DNA from: Ophiura sarsii
Taxonomy: Eukaryota; Echinodermata; Ophiuroidea; Amphilepidida; Ophiuridae
DNA: 64,000 bases
Assembly (NCBI GenBank): GCA_035610835.1
Contig: CM069441.1
Coordinates: 99,507,606-99,571,605, forward strand
Direction of reading: 5' to 3'
Shown here piece after piece: positions 1 to 12,080 of this stretch (the stretch's first letter is position 1; every line of letters begins with the position of its first letter). A program made the position numbers and the translations under genes. A model generated the notes under the pieces. The model searched no databases, was not told the DNA's origin, and saw only the letters and a program-made list of their open reading frames with translations.

Positions 1-36
1 TTACCAATAACAAGCAGGGAGCTGGGGAACATGGTA
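1..36 (+). other. Partial upstream copy of the gene A exon (window edge)
   Basis: The first 36 bases match the 3' end of the exon at 575-736, including the run AGGGAGCTG and the donor GTAAG, and the similarity continues into the intron (GGCAGGCAAAT). Read with a phase 1 donor, the visible piece is open (TNNKQGAGEH, against RDREQGAVDD in the intact exon). It may be a functional tandem copy of the exon or an early decayed one. The rest lies outside the window. Confidence 0.4.
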
Positions 37-574
37 AGGGCAGGCAAATATTGTTTCCCTGTTAGTTAAACACCAAGGGAATGAGCAACTTGATAGACAT
101 GTTGCCATTTACCAGGGTGTTTGTGATCAAGTTAGATGAACAAATTAAAAAAGGAAACTTTACAGTGAGATCTATATGCATACTTACTGTATCTCGCTAA
201 CAGCAACAGTATGTATTAAATTTTCTTTGTCAGCTATATCAATCACTCCAAATCAGTTCCAAAACCTGTTTACAGCAGCGAATAAATTCAGAATGACACA
301 ATATGGCACGCAGTGTCGCAGAGTTATTGTATGCGTGGTGTATGCCAAAAACATGCTTATACGCATGGATTACTTTTGCAGGCGGATCGATAAAATCCGA
401 ATATTTCTGGCCAATTTGGAACTGATTGAACTATAATGGTTTTATCAACAACGCTGCAATTTCAATTTCAATTAGATAAAAAGAGTATGTGATGTTATTG
501 ACAATTGGATGTTCTTCTTTCTCAGCATTAGCTCCATTATATTAACATTATATTTTTACTTGAAATATATGCAG

Positions 575-1444
575 GTGCATCAGATGGCCAAAAACAGTTA
601 AGACGAAAAAAGCTGAGGCCACATCCTAATTTGGTGCAAAGAGCACAACCCCCACTCTCAGTGGGAACGCAACAGGTTGCACATGACATAAGTGTCCCAG
701 CCCAAAGAGACCGAGAACAGGGAGCTGTGGACGATGGTAAGTGCAGGCAAATTTGTATCCCCCTCCCCCTCCCCCTCTCCGGGCAAAGCGTGGATGCGCT
801 GCGCCAATATTGGCTGGATTCATTCAGTGACTGTATAGTTATGTAATGCTTTATGTACACCCCAGCTAAGCCCTGGTGTGTACATTTGTGAACCCTAGCC
901 TACATCCCTGCTACACTGCCCGGCCATTCCCCGGCTCATTTTTTCAGTGATGTACGACACGTCCACCGCTACATGACCTGGCTAACAGGGGCACATATTG
1001 TATGTCCCAGGTAAACGCCCCCGCATATTGTACATCCCCGCAATGGGCCGGGTTGCATCAGATGGCCACGAAAACAAGCTGAATCCATCCCCTAATTTGG
1101 TGCAAGAGCACCATGACCCCCACTTTCAGTTCAAAAGCCACAGGTTGCGCCAGACCATAACCTAGCTAAAAGAGACAGGGAACAGGGAGCTGGGACTTAT
1201 GGTTGCCTCCCGTACTGTCCTTAGTATGTTTTTATTATCTTCAATTGAGAAATTCGCATAATCCAATTATAGGACAATGAGAATTCATAAGCTCATTCAC
1301 GGACAAACACTTACTAATGTGATAACATGTTTTATTCTGTATGTCGTTATTATAGGTACATGGGTAACTATGCGTGATCCAGAGGATGACGCACTCAGTG
1401 ATAAGGATTGCTACATGGACCAATCGGATGATGATGATGATTAG
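575..1444 (+). CDS. Gene A, 3' end: two phase 1 exons, basic then Asp-rich tail
   Basis: Two exons are visible: 575-736 (acceptor GCAG, donor GTAAGT) and 1356-1444 (acceptor TATAG, ending in TAG). The first is 162 bases, phase 1 at both ends, and open. Splicing gives about 82 residues. The first exon has a basic patch (QLRRKKLRPH) and a Gln/Pro-rich stretch. The last contains MRDPEDDALSDKDCYM and ends QSDDDDD. No in-frame ATG occurs in the visible part, so the 5' end lies to the left of the window. A poly(A) signal follows at 1748. I recognise no domain; the product looks disordered and polar. A related partial exon copy lies upstream (1-36) and a decayed one lies in the intron (1052-1200). 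Two matching consensus splice pairs with agreeing phase make a real gene likely, but its function is unknown. Confidence 0.6.
850..1051. repeat. GC-rich dispersed repeat, copy 1
   Basis: This tract of CCCCGGCTA / TACGTCCC-like units between the intact exon and its decayed copy in gene A closely resembles the arms at 41393-41690 and 43990-44310 (shared CATTCCCCGGC and AGTGATGTAC). It has no coding potential. Confidence 0.55.
1052..1200 (+). pseudogene. Decayed duplicate of the gene A exon
   Basis: The sequence aligns with the exon 575-736 over its whole length (shared GCATCAGATGGCCA, CCTAATTTGGTGCAA and AACAGGGAGCTG). It has a one-base insertion near the start, internal indels, no AG acceptor (CCGG precedes it) and a weak donor (GTTGCC). 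It is a relic of tandem exon duplication. Confidence 0.7.
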
Positions 1445-1747
1445 GCAAAGAAAAAATGTTTGTTTGTCCATATTCGACCGACCGTGCACTATTATAGTCC
1501 CGACAATGTAACTTTTAAAAAGAACAAAATTAAACTTTTAATATTTAACTTTTTTTCTTCTTCAAAGTCACGTATATGGCCTTAATTGACCACCATGTGA
1601 CCCATCATGTGACCCCATACCATGTATAGTATTATGGTGTGGCATCTGTAGGTTACCTCAGGTCATGTGACATCGGGTCAGGTGACCCATGATGAGATGA
1701 AGCATTTGTGATGAGCATTTACATCGCTGTGTACGTAAAGTAAGAAA

Positions 1748-1753
1748 AATAAA
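1748..1753 (+). terminator. Poly(A) signal of gene A
   Basis: AATAAA lies about 300 bases after the gene A stop codon in an AT-rich 3' region. No other AATAAA lies closer. Confidence 0.4.
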
Positions 1754-4408
1754 GATGAAGCAAGACAAAACGTAATTATTAATATTCAAAATATTTGTAT
1801 GTGTTAGATAAAAATGTCATACAGATCGAGCCCTACAGGGTATGTCCACATATGAAGTGATAAGTGAAGAATAGACACCAGTAACCTTAGAATTGTGGGA
1901 TATTGATCAGAGTACTGTATACGATAGCATACAAGTACATACATACTAACGAACTGATGCCATATTTTCCCATGATTCATTGCAACATTTGTAAAGAAAT
2001 TCATAGGAATTTACAACAACAAAAACCTTTCAGGGACTGTTTATTTCAAATATGAAACTTAAAAATTATTAGACATCGAAGCTGAAGTTTTAAGGAACAA
2101 ATATGTGTCGGAATTTTAATGTGTCTGATTTGATGATTGATGATATTGAGAAAATTATAAAATTGTAAGGCATTATCTATTGTATACATTGAAAAGCTGA
2201 TATGCAAAAGGGCTTACATCCATTTTGGTGATTTTAAGAAAACAGCATGACAGTATTCTGGACTATAATCAAAACAATAATTTGTCGATCACAGCGTAAT
2301 GATTTCTAGCGTCCCATGCACCTGAGTGTGTATCATGCTGTACCGCGCCATTCGTACAGTTCACATGCACCGACAGCGCAAATGTTTTGGAACGCACTGC
2401 ATGCAATTAGACACGCTCAACCTTTGTAATATCGCGAGCGCTCGGATTATGACGCTGCGATCGACAAATTATTGTTTTGATTATAGTGTAATTGATCCTT
2501 TGAAATATTATTTGTATAATTAAAGAGGTTCAAAATATATACCAATCAGATACAGTATGTTTTTCAAATCAATCACTTATATTTTTTTGGTTATTATATT
2601 CTTTATTCTTTAAAAAATTGATGTAAGCCCTTTTGCAAAACATTTGGCATGGACATAAGTATTTTTGCATAACAACTCTGATTTCTGTATTGAATTACTA
2701 TGGGATGTGAGGCCTTTTTGCAACAAATTAACCACATTGCTAGAAACTACTACCAAAATACTATGATATTGCTGGTTATAACTCATTAAAAAAATTGAAT
2801 GTAAGCCCTTTTGCAAAACATTTTTCATGGATGTAAGTTCTTTTGTGTTTTCAAATTTTGCACAGAAAAGTATATGACCAGGAGCTACTTTTGTTTAAAA
2901 GTTACAAAGTAGCCTATGGTGTACATATGCTTAATTCGAGGCTTGTACTTTGTTATGGTTTAAGTTCTTTATTTTCATATCTTGAGTATAAAGTATCCAG
3001 TCATGCAACTTTTTGGGCAATGAACCACAATTCAGGAAAATTGGTGTTGGACCACAGAGTCCATTTCTCCGCTAATATCCCACATTAAGGAATCATTTAC
3101 AAGCGCTGATTTTGCAACAAACTTGTATGCAGAGCTGGAGCTATAGTAGATTCATAAACTCTGGCGCATCGGTATCGATTTTGGACCTCGTCCATTGGGC
3201 GTTAGAGGAACCCATTTTGACCAATGATGAAACAGCGGTACTTTTATAGATGTTATTATCATGATTATTTGCGCTCCATAATCAAATGCTATTCATGATA
3301 GTGTGGCTTTATGAATAGGGCTGATCATATAGCTTTACAATCACGACAACCAAAAACTTAATCCAGCAGCTTCAAATGTGTATCCCTTTGGAAGCGGTTA
3401 CCACAATAAAAACAAATCGACCATCATCGACCGTATACAGGTTTCGAAAGAAAAATATTATGTATGTCATTTTACCTATTCATAATTTAGTGGATACTTT
3501 TTATTATTTTCCGTTTTTATTATGCACGTGGAATAAAGGAAACATTAAAATGAAAATAACAGTTCTACGTATTTATTTGCGAGAAAAACCCGGAAAATAA
3601 TTCAATAATCATTTTTTTATATACATGTACCTAGGTACAAAACCATTTGTCCTAATTAAATGGAAAAACAGTTATATCAACCAAGATACGGATTATAAAC
3701 GTTACTTTAAGTATTTCTGGCTATGAGACCACCTGAATACCTTTATCAAATTATCTGAATAACAATACATTTCTTTATCGTTATGCCGATAATCCAACCG
3801 CAAGTTCCCTGTCACTAGGTACATAGTGGTGACTACATCACAGTAGTACATTACACGAAGACACGGTATTAACCTTGCATATTACGATTAAATTCGAATG
3901 CCTCCCCCTCTTTTGCTTCTGTTACCTCTTTACTGAAATGGTAAATCGCTAAAATCGGCCAATGTCTGCGAATCGACTATAACTACTAACACATATCCCA
4001 CCTTCACCCCCCCCCCCCCCCCCCACCCAATCAATGTTGAGGGTCCCAACGACCCGCACAGATGAAACGGTTCCGAACAACATTGAATGGGGGGGACTGG
4101 GTTAATATTAACAAAGTCCTCAAAGTGTTCCAACCGTTATTTCTTGGATTGCAGTCCCAAATGAACTGTGTAGTATGGCGCGTAGCTGCACACTTAGTTA
4201 TTTAGGACCCATGTTTAGGATATATTTTGTTGCGATTTTGGAATCACTGAAATTATACCCATGTTTAGCAAATTTTTGCAAAAAGGTGCTCCATTCGACT
4301 GGCACGGCCTGATGTACATGTATATCTCATATGTACGGATATTCCATAAAAGATCTTATTTCACAAAACGCTCTCTGATGTGCACAACTACCCCATAAGG
4401 GAATGCTA
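1754..4408. other. Intergenic region with small repeats
   Basis: No credible exon was seen. The stretch holds the inverted-repeat element at 2262-2487, two direct copies (2622 and 2798) and one inverted copy (about 2200) of a short unit ATGTAAGCCCTTTTGC, and a poly-C tract near 4010-4024. Confidence 0.5.
2262..2487. mobile_element. Small inverted-repeat element (MITE-like)
   Basis: Terminal inverted repeats of about 40 bases start ACTATAATCAAAACAATAAT at the left; their complement ends at 2487. The interior is unusually CpG-rich (CGCGAGCGC, GTACCGCGCC) for this AT-rich area. No frame could encode a transposase. No clear target duplication was found. Confidence 0.6.
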
Positions 4409-4664
4409 TTAACCCTAACCTACTACACCGCACGGCAACAACTCGGCCAGCCTGTTTTTATAACCCGGTGTGCACGTTATTTTGGGCTACACAATGGGCC
4501 CAGGCTATATACTAGGCGAAATATACTGAGCCAAGTAGCCTTGACAGCTGTGGTGTAGTGGAATTTAGATGGGCTTGGGGGGATGACCTTTCAGGTGAAT
4601 TTTCTGTGGGGGGGGGGGGGGGGGGGGGATCTGTTGCCGTGTGGTGTTCCAGGGTTACGGTTAA
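4409..4664. mobile_element. TTAA-flanked element carrying a tRNA-like segment, copy 1
   Basis: The ends are inverted repeats: the left reads CCCTAACC then CTACACCGCACGGCAACA, and the right has TGTTGCCGTGTGGTGTTCC then GGGTTACGG. TTAA flanks both ends (4409-4412 and 4661-4664). The inner AGCTGTGGTGTAGTGGAAT resembles a tRNA A box, as in the copy at 21164, but the B box is replaced by a poly-G run. Confidence 0.6.
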
Positions 4665-4879
4665 CTGACCTAATTGGCTTTCCAACTTGTTCCCCCAAAG
4701 GATTTTGTTTGTTTATATGTTTATTGGTGTATTGTTTTTATGGAAATAAATAAATAGATAAATAAGTAATAATTATGTTGAATTTGTGTTCTTGCTTGTG
4801 TACTTTTCAGCTAAATCTGTATTGGTATTAAATATTACTACAACTACTTCACGCTAGTAGTTTTCACTTCCCCACTCTG

Positions 4880-5330
4880 TCTCGTGTGAAATTAAGGCAG
4901 GCTTGGAAAAGGTCCATGACTCGAAGATTCATACTCATAATCATATCACACACCAGGATATAGGTCAAGGGTTCATATTTTTCTATATTCATGTCTATAT
5001 TATGAATTGGTTCAGTGCAATAAACAAATACAACTGCTTATATTATGTGTGAAGATAAATAATAGCCAATAAAGAGTAGTGGGGCTGTCAGCAAATGGGT
5101 TCGCTACACTGTGACAAATACATGAAAGTCTATTAGATAGTAATGGTAGACGTGCCAATGATGTCTGATTTAAATTTTACTTGAACTGTCTGCAAATTGA
5201 TTTGGTAAACCGTGACAAATGCGCATACTTGGGATATTATGTCATGATGTAAAAGCATTTATTATTTCATTTGGTTAGGTAAAGGGAGGAGGGGAGTGGT
5301 CATAGAAGCATTAGAAACATATCAAATCCT
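4880..5330. repeat. Local duplication, left copy
   Basis: This block recurs at 5890-6430: both hold GGATATAGGTCAA, TATGAATTGGTTCAGTGCAA, CGTGACAAAT and GAGTGGTCATAGA in the same order. The segment between the copies has a (TAAA)n tract near 5675. No coding potential is evident. Confidence 0.6.
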
Positions 5331-5889
5331 AGGCACTCCAATTCATGCATCGTTCATCCGATACCGAATTAAAATGTCTATGGAGCGGTCTAGTAAAAAC
5401 ATGGTATGAGCGCCCCCATAGTCTATGCAAAGAAAGTCATTAAGCCTTGAAGTCTAGGCTTTCATATGATACTAAAATGATTGTGATTGGACAAGGGTAA
5501 GGCCCGTGGATTAGCGCTTCAAAAATGACCAATCAATGATTTTGTTTTAGCCAGTACAAAAATCAATCAGCAGGTTATTTCATTTCTTTTTTCTTTATTT
5601 TAATTACTGCATTCACAGTAGCAAGGACGCACCGGTCGAGAAGACTCATACCACTGTTTCAAAAGTGTATGTCCAAATAAATAAATAAATAAATAAAGTA
5701 TTACATATTTTAAATTGTTGATCGCGGCCGTAGTGGTCCTCCCATGTAGAATAATGGTACAGTCCAAAATCGCTCCACAGTTTTTGGAGCGGTGTTTGTT
5801 TAAGGTTTATCAAGCGATCAATGAAGCATTGAATGGGCGTTAACATGGTAAGGACCCGTTTTAATAGGAGCGATTTAGCCCCAAAAGGA

Positions 5890-6430
5890 TTTGATATGGA
5901 TTCATACTCATGATAATATCACACACCTGGATATAGGTCAAAGGGTCATATTTTTATTTGAAGTTTACATTATGAATTGGTTCAGTGCAATAAACAAATA
6001 GTACTAAAATATGTGAAGATGAATAATAGTCAATAAATCGTCAAATGAGTTAAGCCGTGACAAATACATGAAAGTTTATTTGATAGTAACCATGGTAATG
6101 GTAGATGTTTAGTTAAGCTGTCGGCAAATTGGTTTGGTAAATCGTGACAAATGTGCACACTTGGGATATGTCATGATGTCAAAGCATTTATTATTTCATT
6201 TGATATATTACATCAACACCTGCTGATAAAATCATGTTTCACAATGAGGGCTATTCTCTTTCCCCTGCTCCTCTCCCCATCCCATCTCCCATATTTTTGT
6301 CCCTCTATATCCCTAATTATTGATGGTCTGAATTGAAGTGAATGAAAGATGAACCAGCCAATGGCATGAATAATAGATGGTAATTAAGGGAAGAGGGAGT
6401 GGTCATAGATGCATTAGAAGCATTAAAAAA
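5890..6430. repeat. Local duplication, right copy
   Basis: Partner of 4880-5330 with the same ordered blocks. It carries a longer pyrimidine-rich insert at 6250-6310 absent from the left copy. A fragment (GGTTCGATAAGCCGTGACAA) also occurs near 24360. Confidence 0.6.
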
Positions 6431-6649
6431 GTGTAGAAAACGCTACAATGTCAAATTGTTATGAATAATACAAAATCAATATCACTGGCTGATTTCATTC
6501 ATAATATAAATTTATCGAAGCTTTCAATCAATAAATCTAACGTGTCTGGCACCGTCTTCGGCAGTAAATAAAGTTCTGCCGTAAAATGTGAACTTCGCCA
6601 CTACCAACAGTGAACTTCGCCCTCTAATTAACATCGCAGACCGATCGAC

Positions 6650-6890
6650 CGTAAGTATTCAGCTGTATTATGACTATAAATCAAACCTTTGACTTTATTC
6701 AAAGGCATGAAAGGTACTCAATCAGGAAATTATCAATACCAGATATGATCGAGTGATTATTAGCTACACTATCGACACGTGTGTACAGGGGCGAAGAAAT
6801 ACCTAAACAAAGTAGCAGCGTGCCGCACATCGCTGCTATTATTGACATATGTGCATACACACGCGGGTTAAAGGTTTGACACATGCAAGA
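6650..6890. repeat. Diverged duplicated block, copy 1
   Basis: Shares with 8225-8470 the ordered blocks CGTAAGTATT, ATCATGACTATAAATC-like, CAATCAGGAA(A/G)TTATCAAT, a short run of GCGGGGGCGA type and GTGCCGCACA. Both copies hold short minus-strand frames sharing IDNFLIE, which looks like simple nucleotide conservation rather than a gene. Confidence 0.5.
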
Positions 6891-8224
6891 TAATCACATC
6901 ATCAAAAGCTAATATGTGATGCGATCTGAGAAAACCCGTCGGATGTCGCAAAATGTGAATTAGGGATTATGGGTAAAATCAAAATTTAAAAAACTTTTTT
7001 TTATTTTTTTTAATTTTAGATTTGTTTAAGAAAATTAAATTCCAATACTTTGTGTCATCATCTTTCATGAAATTTTAACTTCAAAAACTTACTTAAGTCA
7101 CTTTTATTATTAACCTTATAATGTTATTCTATTGAATTATGTATCTTTTTTGGCCTGTTTTCATGATTTCTTGTTTGTAGCTTTTTATGACATCACAATC
7201 ATCATTCACTCATAACTTTTTTTGCAGTGATCGTAGAAAAATGATCGAAACAGTGTTGTAATCAGCACAGTTTTAGCTTTCTTATGATATAAATATCTCA
7301 AATATGAAAAATGCCACCATGTGGCGGGTTTTCACAGATCGCATCACATATTTAATTTCATAACTGATAGTGGTATGCCTTTTACCACTTTAAATAAATA
7401 ATAATAATTTCAAAACCATGGTGTTTTTTTCGTTGTAACTTTAAAAAGTTAAGATTTTGTACAGATGTAGATCTGATGTCAATGTACTAATGGTTTTCCA
7501 TCGTGATTTGGTCATTCTTTGAAAATCTAAATAATAAAAAAAATTAAAAAAATATTTATTTTATTTTATTTTTTATTTCTTTTGTTTAGAGAAATTACAA
7601 ATTCGTCACCTAAATGACCTCAATTGACTCCTATGTGACCCCACTCTGAAATGTTTATCCATGCCACCAAACTTTCTCTTTTTAATATCAAAATGTAGTT
7701 CGATTATAAACTCAGTGTATTCCAGTGTGATTTGGTAGCAACCCAACAAAAAAATCTGAGGTGACCAACCAACCCATTAGTTGATTTGGCATGGAATGGA
7801 CCCAGATCATTGCTTTAATTAGCTTAAAATTAATTTAAATGAGCTATCCTTTCTTAACCCCCCCCCCAAAAAAAACCCCACCAGTACAATTCTTCTAATC
7901 ATTTTTGCAGAGCACTCAGTGGGAGAACCATAAAAAAATGATTTTACTGTGTGCAAAATATGTGTTGACTCACCCCACCCCCCCCCCCCCCCCCCCCCCC
8001 TATTAAGGACCACATTTTTTGATCCACCCTTTTGGAAACACATTTTTATGACTCCCCACCCCCATATTTGTCAACCATTCCCCTGATATTTTTTCCCCCT
8101 GCCCCCCCCCCCCCCCACACCACCAAATTATTTATGAACACGCACTAAATGTGTGCTCTGCCACTGTCTGCATCTGCGCAGAGTAAACATTGAAATCTCA
8201 AGTTCATGACCAACAAACAGATAT
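6891..8224. other. Non-coding AT-rich stretch with poly-C runs
   Basis: No exon was seen. A/T homopolymers dominate 6980-7590. Poly-C runs lie near 7856-7867, 7977-8000 and 8102-8116. Confidence 0.5.
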
Positions 8225-8470
8225 AATAGGCATCGTAAGTATTGACAATCCCGCGTATCATGACTATAAATCTGTACTTTGGCATCAATTTCAATTCAAT
8301 CAGGAAGTTATCAATGCGAGATAGGATTGAGTGTTTATTAGTGCAAATCGGTATGCGGGGGCGAGTGGGCGAATCCAGTAATAAAAATGTAAACAAAGTA
8401 GACACATGCCGCACACATATCCTTTCAATATCAATTAAGACATGGGCATTCCGAATTCTGCACTGATGGC
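8225..8470. repeat. Diverged duplicated block, copy 2
   Basis: Partner of the block at 6650-6890, in the same orientation about 1.6 kb away. It keeps the ATGACTATAAATC and ACAAAGTAG motifs. Confidence 0.5.
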
Positions 8471-8756
8471 ATGATTGCCAACTTTTGTATTGCCATGAAT
8501 ATAGGCCAATGTGGAGGAACATTTACTGAAATTATTTTGGCTGCCCAGGCCAAAATAAATTTAGTTGATTGATTTTCATCTTTGCAAATTTAGCATCTGA
8601 AAATTACATTATGGGATGGGATGGGACAGCAAGCCGTCAAATTTGCCCCTAAAGGAGATTTACGAGAACATGCAGGTTCTCGCAACTAGCCATTCTGATG
8701 CAAGAATAGTAATGTTGCGAGTTCTCCCGGTGCTACAGTGTGTCGGTGTGTTATAC

Positions 8757-9740
8757 CAAATGTGACGCATCACGTCGAAAGGTACTTCTTGTCGGCCACA
8801 GTCATTTTAAGTAATTCGATGCCAAGTTGAAAATAAACACAAAACTGGTCCGAGGTCGATTTTTCAAATGGTCCAGAAATGTGTTCTTTAAAGTATGTTA
8901 AACGAATGTAATATAGTCGTCATTCGAAAAAATACCTGCAACTGTGCACATTTTGTGATTTTTGTAACCATCCTTATTCCGGGGTTTTTTGGAATTGCTT
9001 GCAAAGCTATCGTTTTACGGTGAATATTGTTTCCATTCCGATACGAATTATCCATGTTTATTGTCACGTTATGCGTTCGTGTTTGGTATCATTATCTTCC
9101 GGTTGACCTCATCTTCTTGAATCTGCCTCCAATTTTCACTGAATATTCATGTTTTAATTGTTCGGACATCATATCTGATGTGAACAAGCTCATTTTGCCC
9201 TAAAGACGGTCATGTGAGCATGATTAGCGCTGCTCATTGGCTGTTACTCTTAATTACGAATTATGAATATTCATAAGCTTGACCTCTGCCGGTCACGACG
9301 TCGTCTCGTGTTTAGTAGTTCGGGTCGAAATGGAGTCGCGGTAAGCGGTATGTATAATGTTGAATGACGATCTCTGTGTATTGTGCAAAATCACCAGGTT
9401 GTTATTTGTATACCAAGCTTTGTTGGAGTGTTTTGGACTGCATCGCCATCATATTTTGCTAAATTTATGGCACAAAATTGTTTACAAAATGAAGTTAATC
9501 AGTGCTCACTGAAATGTCAATTCCTTGGCGTGTGGCTGCAATCATTCTGTTCACTTAAATTTCAATGGTAATTCAACTTTAAATGCCATTTACTCGGAAG
9601 CGTGATTTTTGAGCAACTGAGTGTCCAGTACCTATATATTTTGGTATCATTTTAAAGTTATCGAATCTGGCTTTCTTTCTATTGATATCGATTTTGAGGT
9701 TTTTGACATGAAGTACCTTTCGACGTGACACGTCACAAAT
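8757..9740. repeat. Inverted repeat pair bounding a CpG-rich segment
   Basis: The left arm at 8757-8793 contains CACGTCGAAAGGTACTTC; the right arm near 9703-9740 contains its complement GAAGTACCTTTCGACGTG. The words GACAGCAAGCCGT (8626) and ACGGCTTGCTG (about 9743) extend the symmetry outward. The possible first exon of gene B lies inside, so the segment could be an old transposon or a promoter region. Confidence 0.5.
9233..9340 (+). promoter_or_regulatory. Possible promoter and non-coding first exon of gene B
   Basis: An inverted CCAAT box (ATTGG, 9236-9240) precedes a CpG-dense stretch (about 9289-9340) ending in a strong donor, GTAAGC at 9341. An ATG at 9330 opens a short frame. Spliced to the acceptor at 12831 it would read only five codons and stop at a TGA overlapping the gene B start codon. 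This is position and motif evidence only. Confidence 0.3.
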
Positions 9741-10039
9741 GTACGGCTTGCTGTAAAAATGATAAACCTTTACCATGGTAATTAATCTTTCCCTTGTGGT
9801 TTAAAAATAACAATTTCTGTCGTCTTGACTAAGTGAAGTGTTTATAATTATCTTCCGAGCATTCCGACATCATCCATAATCAATTCATAATGAATCAATA
9901 TAAATCTTCAAAAGCGTGTTCGCATAGATCGTCAATAGATGGGATGATTTTACCTCCCGGATTATCGAAATGTTGTCTGGATCTATGTCTGTTTCGCACA
10001 CACCTGTATGACTAGCATGTTTGAAAAGCCTGGTAAAAC

Positions 10040-10316
10040 AGATTGGGTATTGATAGTTACATAAGTAAGTTTATCAGAGGAGAAGGCAATGTGATTTAAG
10101 AATATAATAAAAAGTAAAGGACCTACACCACAAGATATATTATGATATTACGACTTATGATTATTGAAGCAAACATACTGAGATCTATGAGAAAGGTAAC
10201 TCTTGAACCACTCGAAGGCACTTCCTCTGACACCATAATGGTGAAGTTTTGCAAGAAGAATGTCATAATCAATGGTGTCGAAGGCCTTCGAGAGGTCCAA
10301 GAAGATTCCCATTGTA
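10040..10316 (-). pseudogene. LINE reverse transcriptase fragment
   Basis: On the minus strand the region reads [17 protein letters not shown] then [17 protein letters not shown], the typical motif A and following part of Jockey/CR1/L2-type reverse transcriptases. Further on is a degraded GPLLFIIFLNHI piece that has lost the usual PQGS before it. The fragment is 5'-truncated and broken by indels, and no active-site YxDD segment remains. Confidence 0.8.
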
Positions 10317-10400
10317 TGTAGTACCCTTTATCAAGGTCTGCAGCGATCTTATTGTATGTATTAAAGGGGCATTAAGAGATGTGGTGGAGGCAGCGGGACA

Positions 10401-10860
10401 GCGGTCCCAAATAGGTCATCCGTTTATATGGGTAGATTAAAAACAAGGGGGCTCTCAAACCACAGGCATCAGGCACTAGAAAGAAGGAGGACATAGTATA
10501 CATGTAGCCTCCTTGTTAAAGACATAATAAGTAAACATCATAATGTAAATAAATAAACATCCTGGAGTTTGGTTGCAATTGTACTTCACCTGTTTAAATG
10601 TGATCAATTTTACATATGCAGCGAATTTTACATCTTGACCTCAGATGACCTTTGACCTTGGCCATATGAAGGTTTTCATGTTGCATCTATGACCCAAGTT
10701 TGATATAAAATTGGATGGATTGAGCGTGATACACAAAGATATTGGTCGAGCTATGAGTTTTAAAAAACATTGTGCGAGACGCAGTCGAGCACAATATTTT
10801 TTAAACTCATAGCGAGCCCAATATATTTGTGTATCATGCGAAAAAATCCGTCCGATTTTA
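10401..10860. repeat. Dispersed repeat with a DR1-like site, copy 1
   Basis: GCGGTCCCAAATAGGTCATC and the following bases recur at 63306-63341. After a 132-base insertion (10436-10567) the shared sequence resumes (TTTGGTTGCAATTGTACTTC). It contains TGACCTTTGACCT at 10646-10658. A foldback follows at 10718-10850 (GAGCTATGAGTTT against AAACTCATAGC). Confidence 0.6.
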
Positions 10861-11689
10861 TCATTATTATGCAGTGAGAATCTGACTCGATACTCGAGAA
10901 ATGACTTGAGCCTGTCAGATAAATGAATAACACTGTACTAAAAAAAGTAATAGTCTGTAGGCCTACTTTCCAAACTGTTCAACATTTCTGGTACACTTAA
11001 CAGAATGACAGAACAAAAGCTCCAAAACAAATTCCAAACACGTAACAAGTTCAAGTTTTACAGTTAGCAATAAATTCAAAAAACATATTTCGCCGATCGT
11101 CTGTTTTCAACATTAAAAAAAACACCCGTTGTATATGTAAAGCTTACATTGACTTACAAGTTACAGTACAAAACTTTGACGATCGCCATTTTTTAGGCCA
11201 GGAACGTCCCCATTTATACAGATAGACACACTTGTATCGGTGCTTCTTCGCGTTGCAGAACTGTCGGCTTAATTCCTGGAAATTCGTTTTCATTTCGCGT
11301 CACAAAACATGTGCTCCAGGAACCCTTCACCATTTTTAACACAAATGACCATGACCCATGACCCGGATGTCGATCGTAATTAATTAAACCCAAAATTAGT
11401 CTCGAGTCTCGCCTACATTTTTTGCACGCTACACGTGCGGTCGCTACACATCGGCGTATTAGCACATGCCTTTAGTGGATTCGTGCGAAGGCTTTAAATG
11501 TGTTTAAAGAGGCAGGTAACCAAATCGACCAAGTTCGAATAAACTTGGTCGGGCCAAGTTCACTTCAGTGACATAATGTGCAGAATAATAGGTGTTTACC
11601 AATGCATTGCAAGTATGGGACGGAAGATTCGAACTGCATAATAATGGTTGCAATTGGTCATTGTATGAGAAAGAAATGGACAAATGTAA

Positions 11690-12080
11690 TCCATTTTACA
11701 TATGCAGCCACTTTTACATCATGGCCTCAGATGACCTTTGACCTTGGTATGTGACCTTTGACCTCATTAACATATGAAGGTTTCCATGTTGCATCTATGA
11801 CCGAAGTTTGGTTGCAATTGGTCATTGTATGGAAAAGTAAAGGACAAATGTAATCAATTTGACATATGCAGCCACTTTTACATTTTGACCTCAGATGACC
11901 TTTAACCTTGATATGTGACCTTTGACCGCATTAACATATGAAGGTTTCCATGTTGCATCTATGACCCAAGTTTGGTTACAATTGGTGATTGTATAGAAAG
12001 AAATGGACAAAACAAAAAGTGTATACCAAATTGTTGACAGACACAGACAGACAGACACAGACAGACAGACACAGACTACA
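11690..12080. repeat. Dispersed DR1-bearing repeat, tandem pair, with ACAG microsatellite
   Basis: Two copies of the unit TATGCAGCCACTTTTACAT...CTATGACC lie in tandem. Perfect TGACCTTTGACCT sites occur at 11732 and 11752, and a one-mismatch site at 11916. The block ends in an (ACAG)n-type microsatellite at about 12037-12076. Confidence 0.7.

Noticed and set aside
4409..4420. Telomeric repeat (TTAACCCTAACC)
   Set aside because: Only about two units, and explained as the end of an inverted-repeat element.
8145..8522. Minus-strand 125-codon frame
   Set aside because: It lies in a diverged duplicated non-coding block and has no domain or splice support; similarity to 6699-6884 is at nucleotide level.
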